DNA of 64,000 bases from a virus: IMG/VR virus record IMGVR_UViG_3300034105_003151, positions 87,301-151,300 of that record, one strand, 5' to 3'. Under the pieces are notes generated by a model. The model was not told the DNA's origin. It saw only the letters and a list, made by a program, of their open reading frames with translations, and ran no database searches. A program made the position numbers and the translations under genes. Positions 1 through 10,051 of this stretch are shown here, piece by piece (the first letter of the stretch is position 1; every line of letters begins with the position of its first letter).

Positions 1-637
1 AGATATCTTGATTACGATAACAAACTAAAGACCCTAATTCGTATGGTTCTGCATTTGTTCTAGCAATAGACTCTATTATAATACATGGTAGCGGAAGAGA
101 GTGGTTATTTTCCACGCTAGTATTAATATTTTTATAATTTAAAGTTTGTAATATTCTTCTACCTTCATGATCACTAGAGTTCAATACTTTGCACCATTTA
201 TAAGCATAATTCATAGATACAGAAGTTGTTGGAGAAACAGCCTTGTCAAAAACTACTTGACTATTATTATAGTCTAGAGTATATGTCACTGCTCCGCTTC
301 CCGATGGCCCTGGATAAAAAACATTATTTACAGTTAGTCCACTAATTTGTATAGGGGTTTGCGTATTATAAGATATTCCTGTTTCCCAGACCCATGGTGA
401 TTTATGAGTTCCCCAAACAATATTTTCTTTATATGCAGGATCTTTTATTGGTTTTAGTTTATTAAGACTATTATTGTATAAACCACTTGCTGGAGCGACT
501 ATATTTACAAAACCCCCAATATTTAAAAAACCATAGTCTATAAAATTTCGTAGATTTTCTTCTACAGAATTAATATAGAATGTGTCCGATAAGCTCGTCA
601 CAAAGTTAAATTTTCCAAAATCATTATTGACGCTCAT
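1..637 (-). CDS. virion structural protein, partial (C-terminus beyond window)
   Basis: The leftward frame starts at ATG 637-635 and stays open to the window edge, so at least 212 residues are present and the C-terminus is missing. The start overlaps the stop of the upstream gene as ATGA. The protein begins MSVNNDFGKFNF and contains a Trp-rich stretch (KSPWVWETG) near residue 80. I recognise no family. Its place at the end of the head/neck cluster suggests a neck, tail-completion or baseplate role, which is inference from position. Confidence 0.75.
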   Translation of the reverse strand, partial: MSVNNDFGKFNFVTSLSDTFYINSVEENLRNFIDYGFLNIGGFVNIVAPASGLYNNSLNKLKPIKDPAYKENIVWGTHKSPWVWETGISYNTQTPIQISGLTVNNVFYPGPSGSGAVTYTLDYNNSQVVFDKAVSPTTSVSMNYAYKWCKVLNSSDHEGRRILQTLNYKNINTSVENNHSLPLPCIIIESIARTNAEPYELGSLVCYRNQDI

Positions 638-1290
638 ATATTACTCTTTATTGTAGACTGTATAATTGCAACTACTTGTTTTTCGCATGTACTTAATGCT
701 CTTGTTATCCAGTTATTAGTGATCGTTCCTGCGTATTGAGGAGGAACTCTCCAATTTGTATTAGAACGTTTCATTAATGCACCACCAGTTCTTGAATAGG
801 TGCTAGGTTCAAGAACCACTTCATAATTTTTTACAATGGGCGAACTACCTTCAAATAACAACCATTCTAACCAAGGTAATGAATACTGTCTTTGTAAATC
901 GATTACTCTAGCATTAGAAGATAATGTAATTGCTTGTAAATCCTGCTTACCTATCATCTTATATACAAAACCTCCACTTATTCCATAGTTTGTAATTTTA
1001 GTATTTTTATTATCTATCTGACCAGTCTCTACCAGGGCTTGTACCAGCTCATCTATACTGTTTGGATTTGCTATACCAAGTTCATATCTAAGGGTTCCTG
1101 TTTTAAGTGAAAGATATTCGGGTTCGTCTCTTAATGCTTTAGCTACTATTTTTTGAATACTCAGATTAATAATAGGTAAACTTTTTTGAATTGTTTTATT
1201 CACTTCTGATAATAAAGAATTAAGAATTAAAGTCCTAACTTGTTTATCACTTTCTAGTATTTTAGCAGATATTCTCACGGTAGGGTCCAA
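634..1290 (-). CDS. hypothetical neck/tail protein
   Basis: 218 residues, overlapping both neighbours by a few bases, as expected for translationally coupled late genes. The N-terminal half (to about residue 60) is predicted helical and amphipathic. The region around residues 55-105 (TGTLRYELGI, then VQALVETGQI) resembles phage head-tail joining or tail-completion proteins in general shape only. No signal peptide or membrane segment. The function is inferred from the position among connector-like genes downstream of the capsid and fibre genes. Confidence 0.85.
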   Translation of the reverse strand: MDPTVRISAKILESDKQVRTLILNSLLSEVNKTIQKSLPIINLSIQKIVAKALRDEPEYLSLKTGTLRYELGIANPNSIDELVQALVETGQIDNKNTKITNYGISGGFVYKMIGKQDLQAITLSSNARVIDLQRQYSLPWLEWLLFEGSSPIVKNYEVVLEPSTYSRTGGALMKRSNTNWRVPPQYAGTITNNWITRALSTCEKQVVAIIQSTIKSNI

Positions 1291-1784
1291 TTAGTTAATA
1301 AGTAGTCTTGATTACCAAATCCTAAAGGAGTAGGATATCCAGATTTTGTATATAGATTGTTATTAGTAGGTAAAGAAGAATTAAGAACTGCTTGAGTACA
1401 ATTTTCTAATTTATTAAGCAGAGATATCGGGCATAGTGTTTGTGCTGCCATATTAGGAATGTTAACAAATTTTGGCCCCCAGTTCATCCAATATTTACTA
1501 TCAATTATAACTGCCATATATACTGTTTCTTGTGAGTCATAATCTACCTTACCAAAACCACCACAAACGGGACACAAACTACCTTCTTGAAAACTTACTG
1601 GTCCAGAATTATTATACTTATTTAGTGATTGATTTAATATTGTGTCATACACACAGTTATTGCAAAACTTATAATTTGTAGAATTATATTTTAATATACA
1701 AGGTACTGTTAATCCATCTTGTGCTAAAATCATATCTATATGAGTATTAAATAATGCTTTTAGTTCTGGAGTAATTAGGTTCAT
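1275..1784 (-). CDS. neck protein candidate with two CxxC zinc-like knuckles
   Basis: 169 residues. Two cysteine pairs (CNNC near residue 42 and CPVCGG near residue 72) form a likely zinc knuckle. This combination is seen in phage neck proteins that follow an adaptor protein. It overlaps both neighbours (ATGA at the upstream end). No enzyme motif is visible. The assignment to the head-tail junction rests on size, gene order and the zinc knuckle. Confidence 0.85.
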   Translation of the reverse strand: MNLITPELKALFNTHIDMILAQDGLTVPCILKYNSTNYKFCNNCVYDTILNQSLNKYNNSGPVSFQEGSLCPVCGGFGKVDYDSQETVYMAVIIDSKYWMNWGPKFVNIPNMAAQTLCPISLLNKLENCTQAVLNSSLPTNNNLYTKSGYPTPLGFGNQDYLLTNWTLP

Positions 1785-2296
1785 GAGTAAAAGTCTCTAC
1801 TTCTAGCGAGATTAGTACGAATACTTCTTGGATCAAACTTATTACCAACGAACGGAGAAAGAACAGCACGAACAGCAGTTGCTTCTTTTACGTCCCAATG
1901 ACTTGTTAATTCGTCATAGAATGCACACGGTCCCTGTTCTATAATTAACTTAATTCCAGTGAGATTTCCAGCAACACTTAATTGTGCCGGTCCTAGAGAG
2001 GCTCTAATGCCTTCGCTAGCGGCTTTTGTTCTTAATGTACTCTGATCTACTAAACACGCAGCTTTAAGACTTACTAGCATAACAAAAATATTGTCATTGC
2101 TAATAGATGGATCAGGAGTAATATTTGGATCAACAACATTTATTTCGTATGGTGTTTCAAGATTAACATCAAACTCTACTTGTTTTGCAGCAACTGTGAT
2201 GACCTGAAGTAGTCTTTCGTCGCTATATGTGGGACTATCTGATAAATCATTAATTAGTGTTCTAACAATAATAGGTATTTCAATATTCCAACTCAT
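1781..2296 (-). CDS. head-tail adaptor/connector-like protein
   Basis: 171 residues, mostly helical at the N-terminus (residues 8-45: IIVRTLINDL, then YSDERLLQVITVAA). This pattern fits gp6/gp15-type head-tail adaptors, which dock under the portal and start with a helix carrying a YTDERLxxLL-like motif. The C-terminus carries a basic tail (RSIRTNLARSRDFYS). The stop overlaps the next gene's start. The adaptor role is inferred from the N-terminal pattern and from its place next to the zinc-knuckle neck gene. Confidence 0.85.
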   Translation of the reverse strand: MSWNIEIPIIVRTLINDLSDSPTYSDERLLQVITVAAKQVEFDVNLETPYEINVVDPNITPDPSISNDNIFVMLVSLKAACLVDQSTLRTKAASEGIRASLGPAQLSVAGNLTGIKLIIEQGPCAFYDELTSHWDVKEATAVRAVLSPFVGNKFDPRSIRTNLARSRDFYS

Positions 2297-2338
2297 ATAG
2301 GTTTCTCCGATAATTTAATTTTTACAATAACAAATACA

Positions 2339-2884
2339 CTAAATACTGGACCCTTCTATAAAAGCTCGGTCAAGATCACTTGCTGATAATCCTAGCTGAA
2401 AAGCCAGAGAGTTTATCCACTGATACGATCTTTCGATATATGGAGCATATTCCCATTCTGTTCGTATACTTTCTCTTAAGACCGGATCTTCTATAGAGTC
2501 TATAACAGAATTTATCATATTGAGATCAATACCATTATGAATTAGCCACAATCTAGCTTGTCTAGCACTAATCCTCTCCCCAGGAACAACAGTCTCTAAA
2601 GAAACTAATTTTTCATTCATGTCAGAAACTTTTTTGTCTAAAACGGATACTGGAGATGCTGGGTCAATTGTGATTAATGGATTTTCCCCAGGGTTTCGCG
2701 GTGTCAGTCCTAGATCTAAACACGCCTGAACGTATTCCTGATGATTTGTGCCTATCCAATACACTGTAGTACCAGCACCAACTGTTGTAACACAATTAGA
2801 GGGAGTTAGTCCGTCATAATAAGACACCCCATCTGATAGTATCCAGTATGTTGGCTCTTTTGGAAAAATAATCTGAGAAGTCAT
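2339..2884 (-). CDS. hypothetical tail-fibre-associated protein
   Basis: 181 residues from ATG 2884-2882, chosen because it overlaps the stop of the large repeat-protein gene (TCAT on the + strand), although the frame is open a little further upstream. The N-terminal 75 residues are beta-rich and Tyr/Gly-rich. The C-terminal 100 residues are helical (ERISARQARLWLIHNG and later helices). This resembles small fibre-tip or fibre-assembly proteins in layout, but no family is recognised. Confidence 0.8.
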   Translation of the reverse strand: MTSQIIFPKEPTYWILSDGVSYYDGLTPSNCVTTVGAGTTVYWIGTNHQEYVQACLDLGLTPRNPGENPLITIDPASPVSVLDKKVSDMNEKLVSLETVVPGERISARQARLWLIHNGIDLNMINSVIDSIEDPVLRESIRTEWEYAPYIERSYQWINSLAFQLGLSASDLDRAFIEGSSI

Positions 2885-5877
2885 GCTTGAAACCCTCCAT
2901 CGGTAATCGTCCATCCGTAGTTTACTAGTCGCTGTCTAGCACCGGAGCTAGCGGCGGTATATTTAGCGGTGCCAAAGTTTACGTTTATTCCTGTGGCCCA
3001 GGGCTTTATTGGATTTCCTGTGGAAGTAGTGGCCCATGAATTCAATAATAAGTCATAGTTGCCACTTCCAATATTAGTATTTATCATGAAATTATTAAAA
3101 TTGGTACAATTACATAGATTCCAACCAGTTAACGATACTTGTAGACTACTACAGTTTGTGAACATATTGCTGACTGTTGTTATTCCTGTAACATTCCAAT
3201 TGTTCAAGCCGTTTCCTATAAATGATGCGGCACCGAAAAACATATTAGAACAGACATTATTTCCTTGAAAAGTCCAGTTTGAAAAATCACCAGAAGTCAT
3301 AAGATTTCCACCAAACATATTGATACAATCTGCACCATTTGGTATAGTCCATCCAGTAATCCCGACCTTCAACGAGCCGTTAGTAAACATAGAAGCAAAA
3401 GTCACACTTTTACTAATGTTCCAATTGCTTAGTCCTGAGCCTGCAAAACTAGTACAACCACCAAACATATTAAACAACGTATTTTTGGTAGTATTCCAAT
3501 TGCTTGCATCAAAATTTAGATTAGCGTTGTTAGTAAATATACTATTCATATTACTTATTCCGCTAGTATTCCAAGATTCCAATCCAACTCCTCTAAAATT
3601 TGTACATCCATTAAACATATTGGTACAGTTGATATTATTCCCATTAAAGATCCAGTTTGAAAAATTACCAGAGTTTATGTTAGATGCCCCCTGAAACATA
3701 CTAGTGAGATTAGCTCCGCTTGCTATAGTCCAGCCACTAATACCAACTGTTGACGAATTAGTATTATTCAAAAACATATTGCTAAAGTTTGTGCATTTGC
3801 TTACATTCCAGTTGCTTAATCCACTTTTTGCAAAATTATTAGCTGTTTGAAAAGCATTTGCCATTGTAGTAACATTAGCAACATTCCATCCACTCAAATT
3901 GTTATTAAAATTAGTGTTGCCCAAAAACATATTAGTCATGTTGCTGATACCACTAGTATTCCAATAGTCCAATCCAATTCCTCGGAAGTTTGTACATCCA
4001 TTAAACATACTAGTGCAATTGATTCCGCTTCCATTGAAGGTCCAATTTTGAAAATTAGCAGAATTTATAGCAGTAGAACTTTGAAACATACTAGAAAGAT
4101 TTGCATCACTAGCTATAGTCCAACCGCTAATTCCAACAGCTAAAGGATTGACTTGGTTCATAAACATACTGCTAAAATTTATACACTTATTTGGCCTCCA
4201 ATTACTTAATCCACTTCCCGCAAAGGAATTAGCCCCTCGAAACATATTAGCCATATTTGTAACATTGCTAGTATCCCAACCACTAACATTAGTATTAAAA
4301 TTCCCGCATAACAAAAACATACCACTCATATTGGTAACATTGCTAGTATTCCAATTGCTTAAATTTCCAACAATCATTGTTGAGTTTATGTTTTCAAACA
4401 TTCGATTCATATCAACAATTCCGCTGGTATTCCACGAGCTAAGATCAACATTTAAACTATTGAATGCCGCCGGATAATTAAAACCTGCAAACATTCTAGC
4501 AGTACTACTATTTGAACCAAAAGTCCATCCTGATAAGGAAATAAATTTACTTGCATATGTATCTCCAAACATTCCTAAGCAATTAGCTCCACTTGCTATA
4601 TTCCAGTTGTCTATTCTTATAGAAGCATTTCCTCCAGCATTTAGACCAACAGATCTTAACATAAAATACTGAAAATTGGTTACTTTGCTGACATTCCAAT
4701 TACTTAAATCAGCAACCATAAAATCACTACCAAACTGAAACATACTGCTCATATTTGTAACACCGCTCACATTCCAATCGTTTAATCCACTCTTCGTTCC
4801 ATTCACACCGTAGAACATATTGTTAAGATTTGTTACCCCTCTTAAATCCCAGCTTGGCATATACAAATTAGTTACGCTAGCGGGGGCACTAGTTCCCGCA
4901 TTAAACATACCATTTGCAAGTGATGTTAATCTCCATCCTGAAAGGGTGCAGTTGTTTAATGTGGCTCCAAGAAACATATTTATAGTATTATTTCCGCTCC
5001 AATTTATAAAAGAACAATCGTTTATATTCGAAAAAGAGAACATCGACGGAGCCCCATTACACGCCCATCCACTAAAAGTAATGTTTGACAGTCTGGTATT
5101 TGTAAATGCATTTCCGAAATTCACCACCAGATTAGTATTCCAATTCCAGTCTCCATTAACGGTAATATTACAATTTTGAAAAGATCTTCTCATATCAATA
5201 ACATTCGAAGTGTCCCATTGGGTAAAATTACTGGTATTAAGATTTGAACATCCATTAAAACAATCGGCCAAATTTCTTCTAAAAGGGGCACCAGCAGCAG
5301 GGTCCGTGGGCTTGATATAAGGAGGAACACTCAAAAGACTAGCTCCGCAAGCAGAGTGATTCACGACGGTGGTGATCGTAACTAAATCCCCATAAGATAA
5401 AATAGCAACCGTTGCCAATCCAGCATGTGGAACATTAGTAATCGTATATCCCATTATTCCTTTAATAACAACTGTGTATATACCATGTTTAGGATAAGTA
5501 TGAGACACAGTAAAGAGACTTATAGAAAGTGCAGTTGGCTCAAATCTTGTTTCATAACTTCCAGGTCTTCTAATCTGAGTTGTTCCCGCCGGAATAAGTC
5601 CTCCACTCGTACCGTCTCCCCAGAATATCTCTATAACAGATCCTTGAAGACTTATTCCCATAGATAAAACAATAGTTGTTGATCCACCCTTAGTAGTATC
5701 TATTACCATCACAAAATCTTTACTACTAAAACCATCATTGTTTCCAATCCTAAAGTCATCAATTTTAGGATAATGATAAGGAGTCGGGACTGTTTGCGGA
5801 ATTCCCAATAAAGGTTTTATTCCAACAAGGTCTGTGGCGACAGAAAAATTTGGAGTACCAAGTATGCCGTTATTCAC
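2881..5877 (-). CDS. giant DUF285/BspA-like repeat protein, putative fibre or adhesin
   Basis: 998 residues. After about 45 residues comes a PKD-like beta domain with IEIFWGDGTSGG near residue 82 and a SHTYPKHGIYTV motif near residue 124. From about residue 205 to 965 there are more than twenty repeats of the DUF285 type, with the core WNTSNVTNMSGMF and variants. DUF285 repeats are known from Mycoplasma, Bacteroidetes and algal-virus surface proteins and are related to BspA leucine-rich repeats that bind cells or matrix. The gene lies in the fibre cluster and overlaps both neighbours by 4 bases. A receptor-binding or capsid-surface adhesin is the best inference. Confidence 0.93.
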   Translation of the reverse strand: MNNGILGTPNFSVATDLVGIKPLLGIPQTVPTPYHYPKIDDFRIGNNDGFSSKDFVMVIDTTKGGSTTIVLSMGISLQGSVIEIFWGDGTSGGLIPAGTTQIRRPGSYETRFEPTALSISLFTVSHTYPKHGIYTVVIKGIMGYTITNVPHAGLATVAILSYGDLVTITTVVNHSACGASLLSVPPYIKPTDPAAGAPFRRNLADCFNGCSNLNTSNFTQWDTSNVIDMRRSFQNCNITVNGDWNWNTNLVVNFGNAFTNTRLSNITFSGWACNGAPSMFSFSNINDCSFINWSGNNTINMFLGATLNNCTLSGWRLTSLANGMFNAGTSAPASVTNLYMPSWDLRGVTNLNNMFYGVNGTKSGLNDWNVSGVTNMSSMFQFGSDFMVADLSNWNVSKVTNFQYFMLRSVGLNAGGNASIRIDNWNIASGANCLGMFGDTYASKFISLSGWTFGSNSSTARMFAGFNYPAAFNSLNVDLSSWNTSGIVDMNRMFENINSTMIVGNLSNWNTSNVTNMSGMFLLCGNFNTNVSGWDTSNVTNMANMFRGANSFAGSGLSNWRPNKCINFSSMFMNQVNPLAVGISGWTIASDANLSSMFQSSTAINSANFQNWTFNGSGINCTSMFNGCTNFRGIGLDYWNTSGISNMTNMFLGNTNFNNNLSGWNVANVTTMANAFQTANNFAKSGLSNWNVSKCTNFSNMFLNNTNSSTVGISGWTIASGANLTSMFQGASNINSGNFSNWIFNGNNINCTNMFNGCTNFRGVGLESWNTSGISNMNSIFTNNANLNFDASNWNTTKNTLFNMFGGCTSFAGSGLSNWNISKSVTFASMFTNGSLKVGITGWTIPNGADCINMFGGNLMTSGDFSNWTFQGNNVCSNMFFGAASFIGNGLNNWNVTGITTVSNMFTNCSSLQVSLTGWNLCNCTNFNNFMINTNIGSGNYDLLLNSWATTSTGNPIKPWATGINVNFGTAKYTAASSGARQRLVNYGWTITDGGFQA

Positions 5878-6272
5878 AGATCTGCCCCTAGTGCTATGAT
5901 ATTAAAACCTTGAGCCGGCCCTACGCTATTAGTAGCACTTAAAATCTGGCCACTCATTAATACAAGGTTATTGTAGGTTGTACTAATTCTTGTGGCCTTA
6001 ACGCTCGCGGAGGGAGCGGCTACTGCGATAGTTATTTCATCAAATAATGGATTACCAACAATTCCAACTCCAGAGATATAAACTCTAGCTAGACCAGCAA
6101 CGGTTGTTCCTGTTGCCTGAATAACAATTTCGGCTATTCTTGTGCCATTACTTGCCCCACTGGCAAATGGAACGTATCCAGACCCTGAGATTCCATCTCG
6201 GTTGTTATTTAGAATCGTTACAAAACCATTTCCAATTTCTGGAATTACTGCAAATGCCGGATTATCAGCCAT
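5874..6272 (-). CDS. small virion protein, decoration/trimer-like
   Basis: 132 residues, rich in Ala, Gly, Ile and Val with almost no charged residues, which is typical of all-beta capsid-surface or fibre-base proteins. It overlaps the large repeat protein by ATGA and follows the fibre gene. No catalytic motif or membrane segment is seen. I do not recognise a family. Confidence 0.85.
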   Translation of the reverse strand: MADNPAFAVIPEIGNGFVTILNNNRDGISGSGYVPFASGASNGTRIAEIVIQATGTTVAGLARVYISGVGIVGNPLFDEITIAVAAPSASVKATRISTTYNNLVLMSGQILSATNSVGPAQGFNIIALGADL

Positions 6273-6283
6273 GTTATTTTCCT

Positions 6284-8500
6284 TTATCTATAAGTTGACC
6301 ATAAGAATAAATTTTTCCCATTGTTCACATTTACACCATTGATAAATAACGAATTATTACTAAAGGTTAATCCGCTTTGACCAATTATGCCCGAGCTTGT
6401 TCCGTCTGAAACTAATACTCTTCCAGAGCCTGGATCGGATACGGAAACACTGCTTCCTCCACCCCCACCAGAAGCGTTAATTGTATAAATTCCGCTAGTA
6501 CTAGTGATAGTTACATTATTACCGGGGAGTAGTTCCTTAACTGGCAACAGCCCGCTGACTCCGCTATCAAAATTTGAAATATCAGAAACTAAATGGGTGT
6601 GTCCACTTAAGCTAACACCCGTATTATTTAGTCTTAGATAATTAAAAACATTCAATCCACTAGATGCAGTACCACTTGCAAAACTTAAACCGTATGTTAC
6701 AAGCATATTAGGTACTATAGCACCTACAAGCGGATTATTATTTCCAATAGAAGTGTTTCCATCTTCGTCCACATTAAAGCTAGGAGTGTTACAGACAAAG
6801 AGGGTATCTACATATAAGTTATTAAATACGGCATCGTTTAACTGAGCATAAGGAGTTAGTAATCCACTAACACTGCTATTAAAATTACCAATATCTGAAC
6901 TTGTTATTCCGCTGTTACGCCAAAGCGATCCGTCATATTTCAAAAATTGTCCACTAATCGCTCCGGTTGTTGCAACATTATGTAGTTCTTCTAGTTCAAA
7001 ACCATTTTGTATAGAAACCTCTATGATCCCTTGATTAACGTGATTTCTAACTATTTTGCCGACAACTACCATATGATTTGGGGCAGTTGGTTTTATGGCT
7101 GTTAAGTTGCCAGAAACACTCGGGCTTAGATATAGAGTACTGCCCTCCACAGCACCAAACTGGTCAGTATTAACATCAATCAATTCTCCAAAAACAACAA
7201 CATCTCCAGCACTATTATTATTTATCTGACTAGCGGTAATGCCGTAAGTTTTACTAGATCCAGCTTCACTAGAAGCGATAGATTTTTGTATTGTTGGCCT
7301 ATTCCCATGACCTCCATTAATATAAACCACAGTCATCTTTGGTAAAGTAGATCCGGTCCTATTTTCGCATCTTGTTATTAATGAAGAAGCACTACTAGCA
7401 GCAACACCATATGCTGTCACAGTATAAATTCCAGAAGTCACCCCTATCTGTATTCCAGAACCGGCGAGAATGTCTTTTACAGAAATAAGATTATTAACCG
7501 ATGTATTAAAGTCTGTTATTTGCGAGCTAGTATGAGTATGCCCGCTTAAACTTACAGGAACTCCGTTTACCCGCAGGGTTATAAAGTTGCCACTATTTAA
7601 TAAAGCATAGGGAGTTAGCAGTCCACTTACTGATGAATTAAAGTTTGTAATATCGCTTGAAGTATGATTATGTCCTACTAAGCTGTAATTGCCACTTGGC
7701 TGTAAACCTGTTACAGAAACAGAGAATAGTCCGGTTGTTGAAACGATATTAACATATCCACTACCAATCACATTTTTAACTGGTATTAATGAGCTAACAC
7801 TAGAGTTAAAATCTGTTATTTGTGAGCTAGTATGCGTATGTCCACTTATGCTATAGTTTCCACTAGGCTGTAATCCCGTGACCGATACCGTAAAAACCCC
7901 TCCAGAAGACGCTACAGAAGCGTATCCGCTGCCCAATATATTTTTTACTGACAATAGTCCACTTACGCTAGAATTAAAATCAGTTATTGCTGAAGCTGTG
8001 TGGGAGTGTCCGCTGATGCTAACAGGAGTTCCGCTTATAGACAGAGAATTAAAATTACCTGTACCAGATATTACGTTTATGGATACTCCACTATTTAATA
8101 GACTCTGTATCTGAGAACTACTAAGACCGAATGTTCCGGTTGTATATATTGTGTATAAATTTCCATTTTGACTTACAGAGATACCGCTGGTTCCTGAAAG
8201 AGTAATATTTTGAGCAAGAGCATTTATAGTTATTGATCCGTCTAGTCCAGAAGCAAATACTATTCCCGATCCAGAATATAATCCACTCACTCTATTTATA
8301 GGTAATAATCCTGTTGTATAACTTATAGGATAGGTGTCTGGAAAATCACTAGGAAGTATTTTATCTCTATTACTAATTTCTAAGTAAACACCACCAGAAG
8401 TAATTATTTCTATAGAAGGAACATCTGTGCCACTAGCCCCAACGGCTACTTCTAAAGAATAAGACGGTTGTTCTATTATTTCAATATTAAAATCTGTCAT
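6284..8500 (-). CDS. tail fibre with GHxHTxxxITDFN repeats
   Basis: 738 residues from ATG 8500, chosen because it forms an ATGA overlap with the upstream stop. A GTG nine bases further up is in frame. Five copies of a GH-[ST/N]-HT-SS-ITDFN-SSVSGLL-type repeat are spread between about residues 160 and 680, separated by Gly/Ser/Thr-rich beta segments. This His-containing repeat is typical of trimeric phage tail fibres, in which the histidines can line the trimer axis and bind metal. The N-terminus (ITSGGVYLEIS near residue 36) resembles fibre attachment domains. Role: host recognition, inferred from the family type. Confidence 0.92.
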   Translation of the reverse strand: MTDFNIEIIEQPSYSLEVAVGASGTDVPSIEIITSGGVYLEISNRDKILPSDFPDTYPISYTTGLLPINRVSGLYSGSGIVFASGLDGSITINALAQNITLSGTSGISVSQNGNLYTIYTTGTFGLSSSQIQSLLNSGVSINVISGTGNFNSLSISGTPVSISGHSHTASAITDFNSSVSGLLSVKNILGSGYASVASSGGVFTVSVTGLQPSGNYSISGHTHTSSQITDFNSSVSSLIPVKNVIGSGYVNIVSTTGLFSVSVTGLQPSGNYSLVGHNHTSSDITNFNSSVSGLLTPYALLNSGNFITLRVNGVPVSLSGHTHTSSQITDFNTSVNNLISVKDILAGSGIQIGVTSGIYTVTAYGVAASSASSLITRCENRTGSTLPKMTVVYINGGHGNRPTIQKSIASSEAGSSKTYGITASQINNNSAGDVVVFGELIDVNTDQFGAVEGSTLYLSPSVSGNLTAIKPTAPNHMVVVGKIVRNHVNQGIIEVSIQNGFELEELHNVATTGAISGQFLKYDGSLWRNSGITSSDIGNFNSSVSGLLTPYAQLNDAVFNNLYVDTLFVCNTPSFNVDEDGNTSIGNNNPLVGAIVPNMLVTYGLSFASGTASSGLNVFNYLRLNNTGVSLSGHTHLVSDISNFDSGVSGLLPVKELLPGNNVTITSTSGIYTINASGGGGGSSVSVSDPGSGRVLVSDGTSSGIIGQSGLTFSNNSLFINGVNVNNGKNLFLWSTYR

Positions 8501-8898
8501 ATTTGACACTCTAAAGCGGTTGTGCTTTGACTAAATCTCTTAACTATAGTAATAACTCCATAGAGTATTCTTTCTGTAAAAAATCCTCCATTAGTATAGA
8601 AATTATCTGGACTTTGTAATTCAAAGTCATATTTTGCAGTATTAAATAGGTAGCTGTTGGTAGTGGTTGCGGGCCATAATAAAGTGAATTTTCCATTAGG
8701 AGCATCTAAAGTAAATTTGTAATCTGGTCCATTATGTCCTGTTTGAAAAATTATTGTATCATTACTATTAGTTTTGCAAATAATTCGACCACACCAATCT
8801 GTTAGATCAACAATATTACCATCAGCATCCTTATATACTAATACTAAGCTATAAGAAGATCCTTGTTCTATATTAAAATCATATTTTGCTGCTGCCAT
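8497..8898 (-). CDS. BppU/IEQG-type baseplate or fibre-attachment protein
   Basis: 133 residues. It starts with YDFNIEQGSSYSLVLVYKD, followed by DLTDW near residue 32. This matches the widespread phage beta-sandwich family with the pattern IEQGATF-DxxGxPxDLTGY, found at the N-terminus of upper-baseplate proteins and beside fibre genes. Its stop overlaps the fibre start, so the two are probably co-translated. It is the first gene after the terminator that closes the capsid gene. An anchor for the fibre is the likely role. Confidence 0.85.
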   Translation of the reverse strand: MAAAKYDFNIEQGSSYSLVLVYKDADGNIVDLTDWCGRIICKTNSNDTIIFQTGHNGPDYKFTLDAPNGKFTLLWPATTTNSYLFNTAKYDFELQSPDNFYTNGGFFTERILYGVITIVKRFSQSTTALECQI

Positions 8899-8952
8899 AA
8901 TTGATCTTTCATAGTTTTAGATAAAAGTACTAGATAATAATACACCTTGATA

Positions 8953-8989
8953 TAAAAAAAAGAACCGCACCTTTTTAGGGATGCGGTTC
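8953..8989 (-). terminator. rho-independent terminator after the major capsid gene
   Basis: Read leftwards there is an 8-bp stem GAACCGCA/TGCGGTTC with a 12-base loop, followed by a run of eight or more T. It sits between the capsid gene stop (9019) and the fibre cluster, so it can limit read-through and give high capsid expression. Confidence 0.9.
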
Positions 8990-9018
8990 AGAAAAGTTTT
9001 AACTTTTAGTTAGAGATA

Positions 9019-10017
9019 TCAGATAGCACCCAAGATAACTCTACGGTTATCTAGAACAGCAAAGCCTTGTTCTGCCCATCCGTAAAAACCGGCTCTCTTT
9101 TGACGATGTAGAGTATCGTCTTCAAAAATCTGAACCTGTTCACGAATTGGCATTATGAAACTATCACGCTTACGAAGATCCAATCCAACGATTAGCTCAC
9201 TCTTAGTACCAACAGATCCGCTCAAGGCGTTTAGATAGTATAGTTGATATTCTTGACCTTCGCCCAACTCGTCTAGGTCGTGTAGGTTAACACCGAAGAT
9301 ACGATTAACAGTACCGTCAGCAGCAGTATAGATTTCTCTACGAGTAAATTCATCGATTTGATCAACGTTCCAGTTACGCATATCTTCCATAGCTTCTGGA
9401 GAAACGTAAAGGTCTGTTAATAGTCCACGATTTGTACTAGCAGAGTTACCACCACCGTTACGGCGCATAGTTGTCTTAAGAAGAGATACAACTCTCTTGC
9501 TTAATAAACCAGTTGGAGCATCACTATCATATACTAGAATATTACGATCTAGACCAGCGGCTAATAGTGTGTGCCATCCATCATCATTCATTTTCTTTAC
9601 AAATGAACCTTCTAGAACTTCCATAGCGCGTCCGACAACGTCCCAACGGGCGTCACGGGCATACTTTAGAAGATAATCGATACTTGAACCAACGTCATAA
9701 GTAGGAACCATAACGTAGTCAGACTCAACGTGCTTTTCTGGAATATATCCGTGGTTAGGAATAGTAAAAGCAACAAAGTCTTTTTCAGTACCAGGGCTTA
9801 GTAAGTCAAGAGGAAACTCTGGAGTAGCACTTTGAGCTAAAGGAATTGGCTCAAAAATACCGTCAAGAATATTTCCATTTAGAACACCCTGACGTAGAGG
9901 TAGTTCTAGAGCTTTGGCGAATTCTGCATTAGCTGCAAGAGATTCTTCTTTTCTTTGTGAACCAGAACGTACTAGCAAATCAGTTAGTTCTTTTGTTGGT
10001 TGAAATACTTCAGGCAT
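9019..10017 (-). CDS. major capsid protein
   Basis: 332 residues. Composition, position after portal, protease/scaffold and decoration genes, and the downstream terminator identify it as the major capsid protein. The C-terminal part reads like the HK97-like phage capsid family: the segment LDLRKRDSFIMPIREQ near residue 278, then an aromatic-rich end with FYGWAEQGFAVLDN near residue 310. The N-terminus (FQPTKELTDLLVRSG) is probably trimmed or helical. No separate delta domain is visible. It forms the icosahedral shell. Confidence 0.93.
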   Translation of the reverse strand: MPEVFQPTKELTDLLVRSGSQRKEESLAANAEFAKALELPLRQGVLNGNILDGIFEPIPLAQSATPEFPLDLLSPGTEKDFVAFTIPNHGYIPEKHVESDYVMVPTYDVGSSIDYLLKYARDARWDVVGRAMEVLEGSFVKKMNDDGWHTLLAAGLDRNILVYDSDAPTGLLSKRVVSLLKTTMRRNGGGNSASTNRGLLTDLYVSPEAMEDMRNWNVDQIDEFTRREIYTAADGTVNRIFGVNLHDLDELGEGQEYQLYYLNALSGSVGTKSELIVGLDLRKRDSFIMPIREQVQIFEDDTLHRQKRAGFYGWAEQGFAVLDNRRVILGAI

Positions 10018-10051
10018 TTTAATTATCTCCCTTTAGTTTTAATTATTAGAA

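Noticed and set aside
3059-5667. Five rightward frames of 69-124 codons inside the DUF285 gene
   Set aside because: They are antisense shadows of a repetitive protein gene, without ribosome sites or promoters.
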